Notes: generated from the letters alone by a model not told the origin. A DNA stretch of 64,000 bases from an uncultured Bacteroidales bacterium (GCA_934691625.1 CAKUTA010000005.1:53114-117113), one strand, 5' to 3'; positions 53,758 to 61,233 are shown, counted from the first letter of the stretch. Numbers and translations: made by a program.

Positions 53758-54540
53758 ATGAATAGTGCATTGCTTGCAATATTGACAATTCCGTTCATCG
53801 GCACCGCGACTGGAGCCGCAATGGTCTTCGTGATGCGAAGAAATCTGTCTTCCAACATTCAGAAGCTTCTGCTCGGTTTTGCATCAGGAGTCATGGTGGC
53901 AGCCTCTGTATGGTCACTGCTGATTCCGGCCATTGATATGAACGCCGCCGATGGGAAGATGGCGGTTATTCCGGCTGCCGTAGGATTTCTCTGCGGAATA
54001 GCCTTTCTATTGACCATGGACACCATCATCCCGCATCTGCACCTTAACAGCGATGGCCCAGAAGGCCCCAGGAGCCATATTTCCAAGACGGCAATGTTGA
54101 CCTTGGCTGTGACTCTCCACAATATCCCGGAGGGGATGGCTGTCGGAGTGGCCTTCGCGGGGGCAATGAGCGGAGATGCGGGAATGTCTATTGCCGGCGC
54201 AATCGCTCTCGCGGTCGGAATCGCAATCCAGAACTTCCCGGAAGGAGCTATAATATCAATGCCTTTGCTGAGCGCAGGAAACTCCAGGCGCAAATCGTTT
54301 GCAATCGGTGCTCTAAGTGGAATCGTAGAACCCATAGGGGCTGCATTGACCATACTCCTGGCCGAAATTGTAGTACCGATACTTCCCTACCTTCTCGCAT
54401 TCGCCGCGGGTGCAATGCTGTATGTCGTGATCGAGGAACTGATCCCGGAAGCCTCATCCGGCAGCCACTCGAACCTAGGCACCATCGGATTCGCATCAGG
54501 TTTTGTCCTGATGATGATCCTGGATGTCGTATTCGGATGA
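53758..54540 (+). CDS. ZIP-family metal transporter
   Basis: A 260-residue membrane protein of the ZIP family, which imports zinc, iron or manganese. Eight hydrophobic helices are visible. Helix IV has LAVTLHNIPEGMAVGVAF and helix V has VGIAIQNFPEGAIISMPLL, the paired HNxPEG and QNxPEG motifs that form the binuclear metal site. A His-containing loop, MDTIIPHLHLNS, lies between helices III and IV. No signal peptide beyond the first helix. The start lies 27 bp after the collapsed paralogue, and the gene is convergent with the frameshifted membrane-protein gene. Metal preference is not readable from the sequence alone. Confidence 0.9.
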   Translation: MNSALLAILTIPFIGTATGAAMVFVMRRNLSSNIQKLLLGFASGVMVAASVWSLLIPAIDMNAADGKMAVIPAAVGFLCGIAFLLTMDTIIPHLHLNSDGPEGPRSHISKTAMLTLAVTLHNIPEGMAVGVAFAGAMSGDAGMSIAGAIALAVGIAIQNFPEGAIISMPLLSAGNSRRKSFAIGALSGIVEPIGAALTILLAEIVVPILPYLLAFAAGAMLYVVIEELIPEASSGSHSNLGTIGFASGFVLMMILDVVFG

Positions 54541-54543
54541 CAC

Positions 54544-54884
54544 CTACTTTGCGGTGAAAGTATAGGTAATCGTTCCTTTCTGGAAGTCTGGAGCTTCTGG
54601 CAGATAATTGAAATCCGTCTGCAATGCGGCTTTCTTGCTTTGCGGTATTCTTTTTCCGCCTCTGAAATTATCTCATCATCTGAAATTATCTCATCAAATA
54701 TAGATGATGCACGAGAGGAAGCCGGTTTTGTGATTACACCTCCCGCTAAGGAGTCAATCTTTTGCCAGACAATCTTGTTTTCTTCAAGAAGCTCGTGCAT
54801 CTCTTGATTGGTCTTATAGATCCAATATCCTAAGCCGAAACAAATAAGCAAGGTAATCACCTGCAGTAATTTATTTCCATCCAT
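54544..54884 (-). pseudogene. Frameshifted small membrane-anchored protein
   Basis: From the ATG at 54882-54884 the frame reads one N-terminal membrane helix (LLQVITLLICFGLGYWIYKT), a short coiled-coil-like part (NQEMHELLEENKIVWQKIDS) and an acidic stretch DEIISDDEIISEAEKEYRK. A one-base shift then gives a natural end, AALQTDFNYLPEAPDFQKGT then ITYTFTAK and a stop at 54544-54546; without the shift the frame runs antisense through the ZIP gene. The break is at an A-run (GCAAAGC, where GCAAAAGC would restore the frame). A perfect 18-bp tandem duplication (54661-54696) encodes the DEIISD/DEIISE repeat. I do not recognise the family. It could be a true pseudogene, a phase-variable or slippage site, or a sequencing error. 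Confidence 0.55.
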
Positions 54885-54981
54885 AATGATATTATGATTA
54901 TTAAAAGTTATTACAGAACACAGAGAATACTATTATTAGTTTTGCTATCAATAACACTTACAAAAGTACTGAAATTTTTTC

Positions 54982-54989
54982 TAACTTTG
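54982..54989 (+). promoter_or_regulatory. Candidate -7 box for the intact AAA-ATPase gene
   Basis: TAACTTTG matches TAnnTTTG, 18 nt before the ATG at 55008, so the leader would be very short. It mirrors the box in front of the collapsed copy. Confidence 0.45.
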
Positions 54990-55007
54990 TCTGCAAAGAT
55001 TTTTTAT

Positions 55008-56549
55008 ATGTTGTACCCTATCGGAATACAGAACTTCGAGAAAATAAGAACAGGCGGCTTCGTCTATGTAGACAAGACAGCTCAGATTTACAATCTTGCA
55101 TCTACAGGGCAGTATTATTTTCTGAGCCGCCCTCGCCGGTTCGGCAAGAGTCTTCTCATCTCGACCATGGAGGCGTATTTCAGCGGAAGGAAGGAACTGT
55201 TCCTGGGGCTTGCGATGGAGAGCCTGGAGAAGGACTGGACAGAGCATCCGGTGCTTCATCTGGACCTGACAGGCAGCAGGTACACATCTGTTGCCGATTT
55301 GGAGGAATGTCTCGGACAGCATCTTTCCAAATGGGAACTGCTCTATGATGTGTCTTCTCATTTCGAGGATCCATCATCGCGCTTTAAAGCCGTCATAGAT
55401 GCCGCATACCAGAAGACAGGGCAGAAGGTGGTCATCCTCATTGACGAGTACGAGAAGCCGATCATAGACAACATGGACACCCCGGAGCTGATGGAGAAGT
55501 TCCGCAGGGAGCTGCAGGGGTTCTACAGCGTCATCAAGGGAAAGGACGAGTGCATACGTTTCGCATTCCTCACTGGTGTCACCAAGCTCGGCAAGATGAG
55601 CATATTCAGCGGGCTGAACAACCTGAACGACATCTCCATGGACCTGGAGTTCTCGGACATCTGCGGCGTGTCGGAGACGGAGCTGAAGCAGTATTTTGAC
55701 GTGAGCGTGGAGGAACTGGCAAAGGCCTGCAAGATGAGCAAGGAGGAGTGCTACGGCAAGCTGAGGACAATGTATGACGGGTATCATTTCTGCGAGGATG
55801 CTCCAGGCGTGTATAATCCTTTCAGCCTTATCAACACGTTCAAGGCAAATCGTTTCCGCATGTACTGGTTCGAGACAGGGACGCCCACTTTCCTTGTCCG
55901 ATATCTCAAGCAGGGAATGTATAATCTAGACCAGATTTCCAAGAACGATGTGCCTGTAGAGACTCTCACTGGCGCGAACTACGTAAGCCCTGCACCGATA
56001 ACTCTGATGTATCAGACTGGATACCTGACAATAAAGAGATATGACGAGCGTTTCAACTCATACTACCTTGACTATCCAAACGAGGAGGTGAAGGCGGGAT
56101 TCCTTAACTCCCTCAGCCAGCTGTACGCTCCTGCACTCGCAGGAGGAGAGCTGTCGGCGGCTCAGTTCGTGCGCGACATCGAGCGTGGTGACGTGCAAAG
56201 CTTCATGGACCGCTTCACGGCGTTCCTGTCGGGGAACGACTACGAGATCCAGGGCGACCTCGAGCTGTACTTCCAGAACACGATGTCCGTGATGCTGAAG
56301 ATGATGGGGCTGTATGTCAAGACCGAGTACCACACATCCAGCGGCCGCATTGACATCGTCTTCGATACCGACAAGTACGTCTATATCATTGAACTGAAGC
56401 GGGACCAGTCCCCGGATGTTGCGCTCAGGCAAATCGAGGAGAAGGGCTATGACAGGCCGTTCCTCGCAAGCGGTAAGGAGATAATAATGCTCGGAATAAA
56501 CTTCTCCTCCGAGACGCACACCGTGAACGGCTGGAAAGTGAAAAGATAA
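55008..56549 (+). CDS. AAA-ATPase-like protein with PD-(D/E)XK nuclease domain (DUF1703)
   Basis: A 513-residue protein of the AAA-ATPase_like plus DUF1703 family, present in many copies in Bacteroidales genomes. The ATPase part has a P-loop variant SRPRRFGKSLLIST (residues about 42-55) and a Walker B VVILIDEYEKPI (about 141-152). The C-terminal domain has GRIDIVFDTDKYVYIIELKR (about 447-466), the D...ELK core of the restriction-nuclease-like fold. The longer frame to 54894 overlaps the promoter, so the ATG at 55008 is preferred. A shrunken paralogue lies 1.3 kb upstream and members of a palindrome family lie on both sides. The biological role is unknown; mobile-element or defence roles have been suggested for relatives, without proof here. 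Confidence 0.85.
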   Translation: MLYPIGIQNFEKIRTGGFVYVDKTAQIYNLASTGQYYFLSRPRRFGKSLLISTMEAYFSGRKELFLGLAMESLEKDWTEHPVLHLDLTGSRYTSVADLEECLGQHLSKWELLYDVSSHFEDPSSRFKAVIDAAYQKTGQKVVILIDEYEKPIIDNMDTPELMEKFRRELQGFYSVIKGKDECIRFAFLTGVTKLGKMSIFSGLNNLNDISMDLEFSDICGVSETELKQYFDVSVEELAKACKMSKEECYGKLRTMYDGYHFCEDAPGVYNPFSLINTFKANRFRMYWFETGTPTFLVRYLKQGMYNLDQISKNDVPVETLTGANYVSPAPITLMYQTGYLTIKRYDERFNSYYLDYPNEEVKAGFLNSLSQLYAPALAGGELSAAQFVRDIERGDVQSFMDRFTAFLSGNDYEIQGDLELYFQNTMSVMLKMMGLYVKTEYHTSSGRIDIVFDTDKYVYIIELKRDQSPDVALRQIEEKGYDRPFLASGKEIIMLGINFSSETHTVNGWKVKR

Positions 56550-56569
56550 CCATAAGCACCATCATAACA

Positions 56570-56827
56570 ATGTCAGATTATTCAGATTATGAAGACCCGG
56601 CCTGGGAAGAATACTTGAGCACAGGCAAAGACCCGACAGGTGGAGACCTCGACGTGGATGAGACTTTATATGAAAAGCCTCGTCAGGCAGTCAGACCGAA
56701 AACTGAACCGAAAGTTAAGCCTGTTCCTGCAAATAAGGAGAAACAAGGTCCAAGGGACTTTAGCGGAATTGGCTGTCTGCTATGGATTATCGTCGGAATA
56801 ATCTGGTGGTTTGCGTTGTTCTCATAA
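56570..56827 (+). CDS. Small acidic protein with C-terminal membrane helix
   Basis: An 85-residue protein of no recognised family. Residues 1-40 are acidic (SDYSDYEDPAWEEYLSTGKD), the middle is Pro/Lys-rich (KTEPKVKPVPANKEK), and the last 20 residues form one membrane helix (GCLLWIIVGIIWWFALFS), so it is probably tail-anchored. It starts 20 bp after the AAA-ATPase gene in the same direction and may share its transcript. The coding nature is supported by position and codon-like composition only. Confidence 0.55.
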   Translation: MSDYSDYEDPAWEEYLSTGKDPTGGDLDVDETLYEKPRQAVRPKTEPKVKPVPANKEKQGPRDFSGIGCLLWIIVGIIWWFALFS

Positions 56828-56859
56828 AACGGCAATGAAAATCTAGCCACCTAACAATA

Positions 56860-56935
56860 ATTGATTATCAACCACTTACAGATTTCAAAGTATAAACATG
56901 TGGACTTTGGAGATTATAACTTATTAATAATCAAT
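56860..56935. repeat. Imperfect palindrome family, copy B
   Basis: Arms ATTGATTATCAA (56860-56871) and TTAATAATCAAT (56924-56935) are complementary at 11 of 12 positions. The inner part has TTTCAAAGT (56883-56891) opposite GGACTTTGGAGA, then ATAACTTATTAATAATCAAT. It matches the copies at 51780 and 53088. Its right arm supplies the final IDY codons and the TAA stop of the GNAT gene on the minus strand. Confidence 0.7.
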
Positions 56936-57472
56936 GTCTGGACACTGCGGAGAGGCGGAGTTAAACCGCATAGGCGACAAATTCGGAAGTATCAGCTCCA
57001 TGTCTATTACACCCAGTGTCTGGCCGAACTTCTCTCCTACGTCTATGAAATGTGAGACCTGACGGAAGCCCAGTTCCTGATGCAGGGCGATGCTGCCTTC
57101 GTTGCCTGCTGTTATGCAGGCTATTATGGCACGATAGCCTTCGGCTGACGCATCAGCTATAAGAGCGGTCAGCATTGATCTGCCGATTCCCTGGCGATGG
57201 TACTGGGGCGCGATATAAATGGTGTCCTCCAGAGTGTTGCGGTAGGCGGCACGATCCTTCCAGCGGTGCAGATAGCAGAAACCGGCGACATCTCCATTTA
57301 CCTCGAACACATAATATGGATACACTGCGGAGATGGTCCTGATCCGTTCCGCCATTTCTGCCTCGTACAGAGGCTCGGTCTCGAAAGTAGCCGTGCTTCC
57401 TTTTACAAATTCATTATATATTTCTGTAATCTGATGTATGTCCTCAGGCCTGACTTTTCGCAAAATCCCCAT
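56924..57472 (-). CDS. GNAT-family N-acetyltransferase (PAT-like)
   Basis: An acetyltransferase of about 182 residues close to the phosphinothricin/methionine-sulfone N-acetyltransferase group: RKVRPEDIHQITEIYNEFVKGSTATFETEP, YYVFEVNGDVAGFCYLHRWKDR, acetyl-CoA loop YHRQGIGRSML and GFRQVSHFIDVGEKFG. Usual members end near the D-M-E-L strand; here 18 residues (ILPNLSPMRFNSASPQCPDI) follow, and the last codons and stop lie inside palindrome copy B, so the natural C-terminus was probably altered by it. I chose ATG 57470-57472; a TTG two codons earlier overlaps the MATE stop. It follows the MATE gene directly, so the two are co-transcribed. The substrate is a small amine; identity unknown. Confidence 0.85.
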   Translation of the reverse strand: MGILRKVRPEDIHQITEIYNEFVKGSTATFETEPLYEAEMAERIRTISAVYPYYVFEVNGDVAGFCYLHRWKDRAAYRNTLEDTIYIAPQYHRQGIGRSMLTALIADASAEGYRAIIACITAGNEGSIALHQELGFRQVSHFIDVGEKFGQTLGVIDMELILPNLSPMRFNSASPQCPDIDY

Positions 57473-57474
57473 GA

Positions 57475-58824
57475 TCAACGTGTTTTTCTTATAATAATCC
57501 TGCTGACGGCTATGAGTATGAATGTCAATGCTTCCGAGACTGGCAGGGCTAGCCAGATACCAGGCGTTCCGGCCAGATGTGGCATTATTATGAATGACGG
57601 CACCAGGAGAACCAGGCCCCTTGCCAATGAATAGACGGTCGCAGGCATTGTCCGCTCGACACTCTGGAAATAGCCTATTGCAGTGACATTGATCACATAG
57701 AAAGCAAATCCCGTAGCCATCAGAGGTATTCCGGCGGATGCGATTTCATAGCCTCCGGTTTCCGGACTGAGGAAGAGGGCCGCGACATACTTGACGCCGA
57801 AGGCCAGGGCCACGGAAAGGACAATCCCGGCTCCGAGAGCCGTAAGCAATGCCACTTTCCGTGCCTCCACTACCCTGCTGCGGTTTCCCGCGCCATAATT
57901 ATAGCTGATGATAGGCTGGGCCGACTGAGAAATGGCATTGCCCGTCATGAAAATAAACGGCATTATGTAGCATGCTATGGAGAATGCAGCCACGCCTTCC
58001 TCACCCAGATACCTCATAAACACATAGTTCCCCGTAAACATAAGTACGGATATGCTGCATTCTCCGAGAAAAGCCGACAATCCAAGACGGAACTGATATC
58101 CGATATTACGGGTAAACAGCTTGAGGCTTGTCAATGTCCATTTCAGGCGGTACAGCTTCATTGTCCTAGATTTAAAGAGAATGTAGAAAAGCACCATCAC
58201 GCCGCCCGTCCAACATCCTATGAATGTGGCTATAGCAACGCCTTCCAGTCCTTTGTGGAGAACGAAGAGAAACACATAGTCGAGCACTACATTGACGACA
58301 GACGGAATTGCCGAGCAGAACATCGCATAGTTCGGCGAACCATCAAGACGGATTATGAGGAGGCCAACGGACTGAAGGAAAATCGCGCAAAAAGCCAATG
58401 CGAGCCAACGCTGATAGTCAAGCACATACGGTAGCAGCCTGTCGGACGAGCCAAGCAAGTAGGCAGTGCGGACGGGAAAGATTGCCACCAGGAGAGTGAT
58501 GGCCAAGGCCAATGCTGAACCGAACAGGAGTGTCTGTGTCATATTGATCCTGGCCGCCTTCTCATTGTCCTGCGACAGATGGATGGATGCAACGACAGAG
58601 CAGCCGATACCGAGCATCAGCCCTATCGCGCTCATCAGCAGCCAGAAAGGAGCAAATATGTTCACCGAAGCCAACGCGTCACTGCCGACACCGTGCCCAA
58701 CGAATACGCCGTCAATGGTGGTCATCACCGACATGCACAGCATCCCGAGCAATGTCGGCATCAGTATCTTGCGGAAAAGCCTCGGAATGCTGTCCGAGCC
58801 GAAGTCTATTGAATCTCTCTGCAT
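57475..58824 (-). CDS. MATE-family multidrug/sodium efflux transporter
   Basis: A 449-residue transporter with twelve predicted helices in two homologous bundles. The N-lobe has PTLLGMLCMSVMTTIDGVFVGHGVGSDALASVN; the C-lobe has the matching FIFMTGNAISQSAQPIISYNYGAGNRSRV, the signature of the DinF/NorM-like Bacteroidetes MATE group. Members expel drugs or cationic metabolites using sodium or proton gradients. It shares a transcript with the GNAT gene (a gap of two bases after the stop). A minus-strand -7 box TATCTTTG sits 19 bp before the ATG. The divergent bcp leader, with its inverted-repeat element, starts only about 50 bp away. Confidence 0.9.
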   Translation of the reverse strand: MQRDSIDFGSDSIPRLFRKILMPTLLGMLCMSVMTTIDGVFVGHGVGSDALASVNIFAPFWLLMSAIGLMLGIGCSVVASIHLSQDNEKAARINMTQTLLFGSALALAITLLVAIFPVRTAYLLGSSDRLLPYVLDYQRWLALAFCAIFLQSVGLLIIRLDGSPNYAMFCSAIPSVVNVVLDYVFLFVLHKGLEGVAIATFIGCWTGGVMVLFYILFKSRTMKLYRLKWTLTSLKLFTRNIGYQFRLGLSAFLGECSISVLMFTGNYVFMRYLGEEGVAAFSIACYIMPFIFMTGNAISQSAQPIISYNYGAGNRSRVVEARKVALLTALGAGIVLSVALAFGVKYVAALFLSPETGGYEIASAGIPLMATGFAFYVINVTAIGYFQSVERTMPATVYSLARGLVLLVPSFIIMPHLAGTPGIWLALPVSEALTFILIAVSRIIIRKTR

Positions 58825-58843
58825 AGTTTCTGAATCAGGTGTG

Positions 58844-58851
58844 CAAAGATA
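58844..58851 (-). promoter_or_regulatory. Candidate -7 box for the MATE-GNAT operon
   Basis: TATCTTTG on the minus strand, 19 nt before the MATE ATG, followed upstream by a T-rich stretch at the -33 position. Confidence 0.5.
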
Positions 58852-58873
58852 GGATTGTTTGCGTAAAAAAGAG

Positions 58874-58881
58874 TATCTTTG
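58874..58881 (+). promoter_or_regulatory. Candidate -7 box for bcp-mnmE
   Basis: TATCTTTG on the + strand, divergent from the MATE promoter. The inverted-repeat element starts 9 bp further on (58891), so it would lie wholly within the bcp leader RNA. The nearest TTG is 16 nt upstream, closer than ideal. Confidence 0.45.
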
Positions 58882-58890
58882 TTTGACTTT

Positions 58891-59051
58891 GAAGCTGTTT
58901 TGAAATTATTGTCTGAAGGTTTGAGAGGAAAAACCTTCAGATTCGACCGAGGATTCAGGGAAAATAGCGGTGCCTATCTGACATGGGAGCCCGGGATGAA
59001 GATGAAGAAATTTTACCTCAAACAACTTTTCAATAATTTCAAAACAGCTTC
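58891..59051 (+). repeat. MITE-like inverted-repeat element, copy 2 (complete)
   Basis: A 161-bp unit with perfect 21-bp terminal inverted repeats: left 58891-58911 (starts GAAGCTGTTTTGAAATTATT) and right 59031-59051. Inside are the GAAGGTTT...AAACCTTC hairpin (58914-58938) and the conserved ATAGCGGTGCCTATCTGAC core. It is nearly identical to 7025-7181 apart from about 10 substitutions and a few bases at the ends. No credible open frame. It lies between the bcp promoter and its start codon (59068). No obvious target-site duplication is visible: the flanks are TTT and TTA. Confidence 0.9.
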
Positions 59052-59067
59052 TTAAACATAGTTTATT

Positions 59068-59514
59068 ATGCTTGAACTTGGTAATAAGATGCCTGAATTT
59101 TCGGCGCCGGACCAGAATGGAAACGTCATTTCATCCAGCTCGCTGACAGGCAAGAAGGCAGTGATATATTTCTATCCGAAGGCCAGTACCCCCGGTTGCA
59201 CGGCAGAGGCCTGCAGCATCAGGGACAATTATGAAAGATTCCTTTCATTGGGATATAATGTAATAGGCATAAGCCGCGACAGTGTCAAGGCGCAAAACAA
59301 TTTCAGCGTAAAATATGCATTGCCATTTCCTCTTCTTTCAGATCCTGATGCAGTCATCATCAAGGAGTTCGGTGCCTGGGGCGAGAAAAAGCTGTATGGC
59401 AGGGCCTACGAGGGCATCATACGCAAGACATACATCTTCGACGAAAATGGGACATTGGCAGAAATCATTGACAAGGTCAACACGAAGAATCACGCAGAAC
59501 AGATTCTGGGATAA
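59068..59514 (+). CDS. bcp: Thioredoxin-dependent peroxiredoxin (BCP type)
   Basis: A 148-residue peroxiredoxin of the bacterioferritin-comigratory-protein group, which reduces hydrogen peroxide and organic peroxides with thioredoxin. The active site YPKASTPGCTAEACSIRDNY holds the peroxidatic Cys44 and a resolving Cys49, as in the atypical 2-Cys BCP form. The usual F-Y-P-K-D is Y-P-K-A here, a mild change. The protein is cytoplasmic. mnmE starts 6 bp after its stop, so the two form an operon. Its leader contains the complete inverted-repeat element, which could fold and influence expression of both genes. Confidence 0.93.
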   Translation: MLELGNKMPEFSAPDQNGNVISSSSLTGKKAVIYFYPKASTPGCTAEACSIRDNYERFLSLGYNVIGISRDSVKAQNNFSVKYALPFPLLSDPDAVIIKEFGAWGEKKLYGRAYEGIIRKTYIFDENGTLAEIIDKVNTKNHAEQILG

Positions 59515-59520
59515 CGATTT

Positions 59521-61023
59521 ATGGTAAATTATCAGTTTACGGAAGGAACAATCTGCGCACCGGCCACAATTCCAGGCACAGGTGCGATATCCATAATAAG
59601 AGTCAGCGGGGAAGAGGCATTGACATTGACAGACAAAATTATACGAGTCAACGGCGTACCCCTTGCCGAGACTGAAGGCTATCGGCTGCGTTACGGGACG
59701 ATCCTCGAATCTGACGGGAGCGTTCTCGACAATGTCGTGGTCAGCGTATTCCGCGCCCCTCGCTCCTACACCAGCGAGAATTCAGTCGAAATCTCGTGCC
59801 ACGCGTCGAGGTATATTGTCAATGCAATCATGGCTCAGCTGATTGCGGCTGGGGCCCGCGTTGCAGCACCGGGAGAGTTCACGCGCCGTGCTTTCATGAA
59901 CGGGAAGATGGATCTCGCGCAGGCGGAGGCTGTTGCGGATGTTATAGCGTCACAAAGTGCCGCGTCGCATCATGTGGCTATGAATCAGCTGAAAGGAGGT
60001 TTTTCCAAGGAGCTGAAAGGGCTTCGGGAGCAGCTCCTGAAGATGACCTCGCTTCTTGAATTGGAGCTAGATTTCAGCGAGGAGGACGTGGAGTTTGCCA
60101 GCCGTGAAGAGCTGAGCACGCTAGTGGACAATGCATTGGCTCATATCGGCCATCTGGCCGATTCATTCAGCAGGGGCAATGCCATAAAGAATGGGGTGCC
60201 AGTGGCAATCATCGGGGCGACGAATACGGGGAAAAGCACTCTGCTCAATGCCCTTTTGGGCGAGGACCGTGCAATCGTCTCGGATATCGCAGGCACTACG
60301 CGTGATACCATTGAGGAGACGCTGGACATAGACGGTGTGATGTTCAGGTTCATTGACACGGCCGGCATCAGGGAGACCGACGAGGTGGTCGAAAGAATCG
60401 GCATCGAGCGGACATTCAGGAAAATGAGCGAGGCTGCCATAGTCTTAGGAATGACAGACCTGACGCGTGGAGAGGATGCCGTGGTCGCAGATGCGGAGTA
60501 TATTCTTGGCAAGGTCCCCGCCGGTGGCAGGCTGGTGCTTCTGGTGAACAAATGCGATGTGCTGGATGGTTGCATTTTCTCGGAAGAAAAGCCTGATATT
60601 GATTCATACATAGCATCTAACAAAAATGTTAATATATATAATAATATTGTTTCTCTACTTAATAATAATGGCGTTAGTGTTCCTATACTTCCTATTTCAG
60701 CGAAAAAGGGCCTTGGACTTTCAACATTGACCTCGAAACTGGCAGAAATCGGTCGTGAGATCACCGGGGATGCTGATGAGACTCTAGTAACGAATGCTCG
60801 CCATTACGAGGCGCTGGTCAATGCAGCCACAGCGCTGAAACGAGTGCGTGACGGGCTCGGCGTCCCGAATACTGGAAGCGCTTTCTCAGGCACTCCACTG
60901 CCTCCCGACCTTGTCGCGCAGGACCTCCGCGAGGCCCTATATCACCTCGGCTCAATCATAGGTGAAGTCACCACAGACGAGGTTCTTGGGAATATTTTTC
61001 GAAATTTCTGCGTCGGGAAATAA
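59521..61023 (+). CDS. mnmE: tRNA-U34 5-carboxymethylaminomethyl modification GTPase
   Basis: A 500-residue MnmE (TrmE) that with MnmG modifies the wobble uridine of several tRNAs. The N-terminal tetrahydrofolate-binding domain starts TICAPATIPGTGAISIIRVSG; the helical domain carries the G domain with G1 GATNTGKST (about 229-237), G2/G3 IAGTTRDTIEE and DTAGIRE, G4 NKCD, and SAKKG; the C-terminal FCVGK supplies the catalytic Cys. Within the G domain a patch (60598-60690; DSYIASNKNVNIYNNIVSLL) is distinctly AT-rich compared with the rest and looks like a lineage-specific loop. Its 3' end (TTCTGCGTCGGGAAATAA) corresponds to the sequence used as an att site by SGI1-type elements in other bacteria, and an integrase module follows. 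Confidence 0.95.
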   Translation: MVNYQFTEGTICAPATIPGTGAISIIRVSGEEALTLTDKIIRVNGVPLAETEGYRLRYGTILESDGSVLDNVVVSVFRAPRSYTSENSVEISCHASRYIVNAIMAQLIAAGARVAAPGEFTRRAFMNGKMDLAQAEAVADVIASQSAASHHVAMNQLKGGFSKELKGLREQLLKMTSLLELELDFSEEDVEFASREELSTLVDNALAHIGHLADSFSRGNAIKNGVPVAIIGATNTGKSTLLNALLGEDRAIVSDIAGTTRDTIEETLDIDGVMFRFIDTAGIRETDEVVERIGIERTFRKMSEAAIVLGMTDLTRGEDAVVADAEYILGKVPAGGRLVLLVNKCDVLDGCIFSEEKPDIDSYIASNKNVNIYNNIVSLLNNNGVSVPILPISAKKGLGLSTLTSKLAEIGREITGDADETLVTNARHYEALVNAATALKRVRDGLGVPNTGSAFSGTPLPPDLVAQDLREALYHLGSIIGEVTTDEVLGNIFRNFCVGK

Positions 61024-61142
61024 CGGGGTAAAAGCAAGCGGAAGAATAGTTCCTTATTTGGGATAAATCGTTGAGTTTCAGAGCCGAGAGTGTGGATAAC
61101 TTTTCGGCTTGTTTCTTTGTATTTCGGGGTTTTTCGGGTACT

Positions 61143-61173
61143 TTTGAACCGCATTTGAACCACGGTGGTTCAA
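61143..61173. promoter_or_regulatory. 19-bp perfect palindrome with repeated TTTGAACC half-sites
   Basis: TTGAACCACGGTGGTTCAA (61155-61173) is a perfect palindrome with a single central G. Upstream, TTTGAACC at 61143-61150 repeats the left half-site (61154-61161) in direct orientation 11 bp away, one helical turn. This is the layout of a dimer-binding operator with an extra half-site, or of a recombination core plus accessory site, ahead of the HTH and integrase genes. Confidence 0.55.
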
Positions 61174-61203
61174 GTGGCGGGAATGTACGGCTGTCTTGGA
61201 CGA

Positions 61204-61233
61204 GTTTACATAGGTTTACGTAGATTTACACAA
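61204..61233. repeat. Three 10-bp iterons before the HTH gene
   Basis: GTTTACATAG, GTTTACGTAG and ATTTACACAA follow each other without gaps. A 10-bp period keeps all three sites on one face of the helix, as for recombinase arm sites or excisionase binding sites. Confidence 0.55.

Noticed and set aside
54387..54543. Extended C-terminus of the small membrane protein antisense to the ZIP gene
   Set aside because: This part exists only because of the one-base frameshift; the alternative frame gives a natural stop at 54544.
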